From Melioribacteraceae bacterium (GTDB lineage: Bacteria > Bacteroidota > Ignavibacteria > Ignavibacteriales > Melioribacteraceae), in assembly GCA_021740785.1 (NCBI GenBank), contig JAIOZI010000017.1, forward strand, positions 1 through 64,000: a stretch of 64,000 nt of DNA, read 5' to 3'. Below are positions 62,488 to 64,000 of this stretch, piece by piece (within the stretch, counting starts at the first letter, position 1; every line of letters starts with the position of its first letter). Position numbers and translations under genes: made by a program. The notes beneath the pieces were generated by a model, which saw only the letters and a program-made list of their open reading frames with translations, was not told the DNA's origin and did no database searches.

Positions 62488-63648
62488 ATGAATTTATATA
62501 CTATTGCACGTCAAAGTTTAAGAAGAAGAAAAGCAAAAACATTATTCCTCGCCCTCGGAATAATACTCTCTGTCGGTTTGGTTGTTACATTAATAAATGT
62601 AGGTAATAACGTCAATGAGAGCATCGCTGCCAATCTGGATGAATTCGGTGCTAATATTATTGTAACTCCTCGAAACGACGAGATTAATTTGAATTATGCC
62701 GGTATCAATATCTCCGGCACTACAAATCAAAAAAATGAACTGACAACTGAAGACGTATTGAAAATAAAAAGAATTAAAAATGGTAAGAACATAAGCATCC
62801 TCGCGCCCAAACTGCTCAATATCGCAGTCACTAATAAGGGTAAGGTAATAGTTAACGGTGTAAAATTTGATGAAGAGAAAAGATTAAAGAAATGGTGGAA
62901 GATAAAAGGCAGTTATCCTAATTCTAAAGATGAAATCATTCTCGGAAGTCAAGCTACAGAAAGATTAATGTTATCAAAAGGGGAGAGACTTAAAATAGAT
63001 GGGAATGAATATAAGATTACCGGAGTTTTGAACGAAACCGGTTCGCAGGATGATGAAATGGTATTCATGGATTTAACAGAAGCCGGTCTCCTTTTCAATA
63101 AACAAAACAAAGTAAGTTTTATTGAAGTTGCGGCTTTGTGCTACGATTGTCCGATTGAAGAAATAGTTGCACAAACCTCCGCGATGCTGCCGGGTGCGAA
63201 GGTTACTCCTATTAAACAGGCAATAGAATCGAAAATGAATGCGATTCGCGGTTTTGAAAATTTTGCGGTTGGTATTTCAGCCGTAATTATGCTGATAAGT
63301 GTTCTGATCGTGTTTGTTAATGTTAACGCTTCGGTTAATGAGCGCACGAAAGAAATAGGAATTCTTAAGTCAATTGGGTTTAGAGACTCGCACATTTTAA
63401 AAATTATTATTTATGAAGTAGCATTTATCAGTATTATATCCGGTTTAGTCGGCTACTTAATAAGTTTACCCGCTTCTTCTGTCATAACACCTTTCTTGAC
63501 AATGGAAGGTTATACGGGCGGTAATTTTAATTACGGAGATTTACCGCTTGCTGTGGGCATCTCACTGCTTGTCGGAATAACAGCCGGTTTATATCCCGCA
63601 ATAAGAGCAACTAAACTCGATCCGACAGTGGCTTTTAGAGCAATATAA
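62488..63648 (+). CDS. ABC transporter permease, MacB/FtsX type
   Basis: 386 residues. N-terminal helix after the basic start (IARQSLRRRKAKTLFLALGI), a large periplasmic MacB-like domain (about 50-240; GANIIVTPRNDEINLNYAGI; VNGVKFDEEKRLKKWWKIKG), and the FtsX helices (VNERTKEIGILKSIGFRDSH; SLLVGITAGLYPAIRATKLD). A CYDCP motif in the periplasmic part (AALCYDCPIEE) is notable. Such permeases form pairs with the ATPase that follows 15 bases later. With the DUF2318 protein they resemble accessory modules of metal-uptake operons. Confidence 0.88.
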   Translation: MNLYTIARQSLRRRKAKTLFLALGIILSVGLVVTLINVGNNVNESIAANLDEFGANIIVTPRNDEINLNYAGINISGTTNQKNELTTEDVLKIKRIKNGKNISILAPKLLNIAVTNKGKVIVNGVKFDEEKRLKKWWKIKGSYPNSKDEIILGSQATERLMLSKGERLKIDGNEYKITGVLNETGSQDDEMVFMDLTEAGLLFNKQNKVSFIEVAALCYDCPIEEIVAQTSAMLPGAKVTPIKQAIESKMNAIRGFENFAVGISAVIMLISVLIVFVNVNASVNERTKEIGILKSIGFRDSHILKIIIYEVAFISIISGLVGYLISLPASSVITPFLTMEGYTGGNFNYGDLPLAVGISLLVGITAGLYPAIRATKLDPTVAFRAI

Positions 63649-63663
63649 AGGACGAATAAAATT

Positions 63664-64000
63664 ATGATAGAAATAAATGAATTGACAAAAGAATACATCT
63701 CCGGTAAGGAAAAAGTTTTTGCAGTTAATAATATATCTGCAACTATCAACATGAACGAATTTATAACTGTTATAGGTCAGTCCGGTTCCGGGAAAAGTAC
63801 ATTACTGACATTGCTCGGCGGTTTAAGTAAACCAACTTCCGGTTCTATCGTTGTAGACGATATTGATATTTATAACCTGTCCTCAAAACAACTTGCTAAG
63901 TTCCGGCACGAATACATCGGGTTTGTTTTTCAATCCTTTCAGCTTGTAAACTATTTGACCGTTGAAGAAAATGTTCTTCTGCCGTTGGCAATAACGAATA
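63664..64000 (+). CDS. ABC transporter ATP-binding protein (truncated by window end)
   Basis: 112 complete codons are visible from ATG 63664. It has Walker A VIGQSGSGKSTLLTLLGGLS and the Q-loop GFVFQSFQLVNYLTVEENVL, as in the MacB/LolD subfamily. The signature and Walker B motifs lie beyond the window. It is preceded by AAAGGACGA and follows the FtsX-type permease by 15 bases, so it powers that permease. The remainder cannot be assessed. Confidence 0.88.
   Translation, partial: MIEINELTKEYISGKEKVFAVNNISATINMNEFITVIGQSGSGKSTLLTLLGGLSKPTSGSIVVDDIDIYNLSSKQLAKFRHEYIGFVFQSFQLVNYLTVEENVLLPLAITN

Overview
The window is AT-rich (by eye about 35% GC) bacterial chromosome. It most resembles a member of the Ignavibacteria / Bacteroidota-Chlorobiota (FCB) group. 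Three proteins end in the 'NYPNPFNP' type IX secretion sorting domain, and Omp28-like, GH97, VTC/DUF4956 and DUF6029-like families are present. This assignment is an inference from protein families; no rRNA gene is in the window, and I saw no tRNA gene or CRISPR array.

Layout. 0-3.6 kb: a lipoprotein, a thioredoxin-like protein and an IS1634-like insertion sequence that landed inside a copy of a hairpin-rich dispersed repeat and left a 151-bp target duplication. 3.7-7.7 kb: a tight four-gene cluster of esterase, RimK-like ATP-grasp, YbdK-like carboxylate-amine ligase and a second putative ATP-grasp protein, probably making a peptide-like or gamma-glutamyl small molecule. 8-12.2 kb: methyltransferase, a GH97 glycosidase with inverting-type residues, and a secreted LIM plus DA1-like metallopeptidase. 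12.2-16.4 kb: Nudix hydrolase, an L,D-transpeptidase-like protein and an AmgK-like kinase fused to a RapZ C-terminal domain followed by a MurU-like nucleotidyltransferase (cell-wall sugar recycling). 16.4-19 kb: multiheme cytochrome plus a heme-motif beta-barrel protein. 19-27.3 kb: a double-TonB/MORN protein and a six-gene operon of secreted thioredoxin-fold/Omp28 proteins, TlpA and an outer-membrane protein. 27.4-35.6 kb: orphan sensor kinase, ECF sigma/anti-sigma pair, small membrane proteins, C39-like peptidase and a HlyD-VTC-DUF4956 operon. 36-43.8 kb: M16 peptidase, radical SAM protein, CoA-binding protein, a GH97 with retaining-type residues and an HD hydrolase.

44-64 kb is a heavy-metal (probably copper/silver) region. 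A minus-strand operon (YHS protein, unknown protein, SHOCT protein, CopB-type ATPase) diverges from a sensor kinase / NtrC-type sigma-54 activator pair. After two decayed toxin-antitoxin modules comes a plus-strand operon: small membrane ORF, CusC-, CusB- and CusA-like proteins, a PII-like protein, metal-binding proteins, zinc-ribbon proteins and an ABC transporter cut by the window end. A good -24/-12 sigma-54 promoter lies just before this operon, and a weaker one lies before the CopB operon. I infer that the kinase and activator switch on both arms when metal is sensed.

The most unusual element is a ~60-residue module joining an EF-hand-like Asp loop to a CPxCGM metal motif. It occurs four times in three proteins of the efflux operon.
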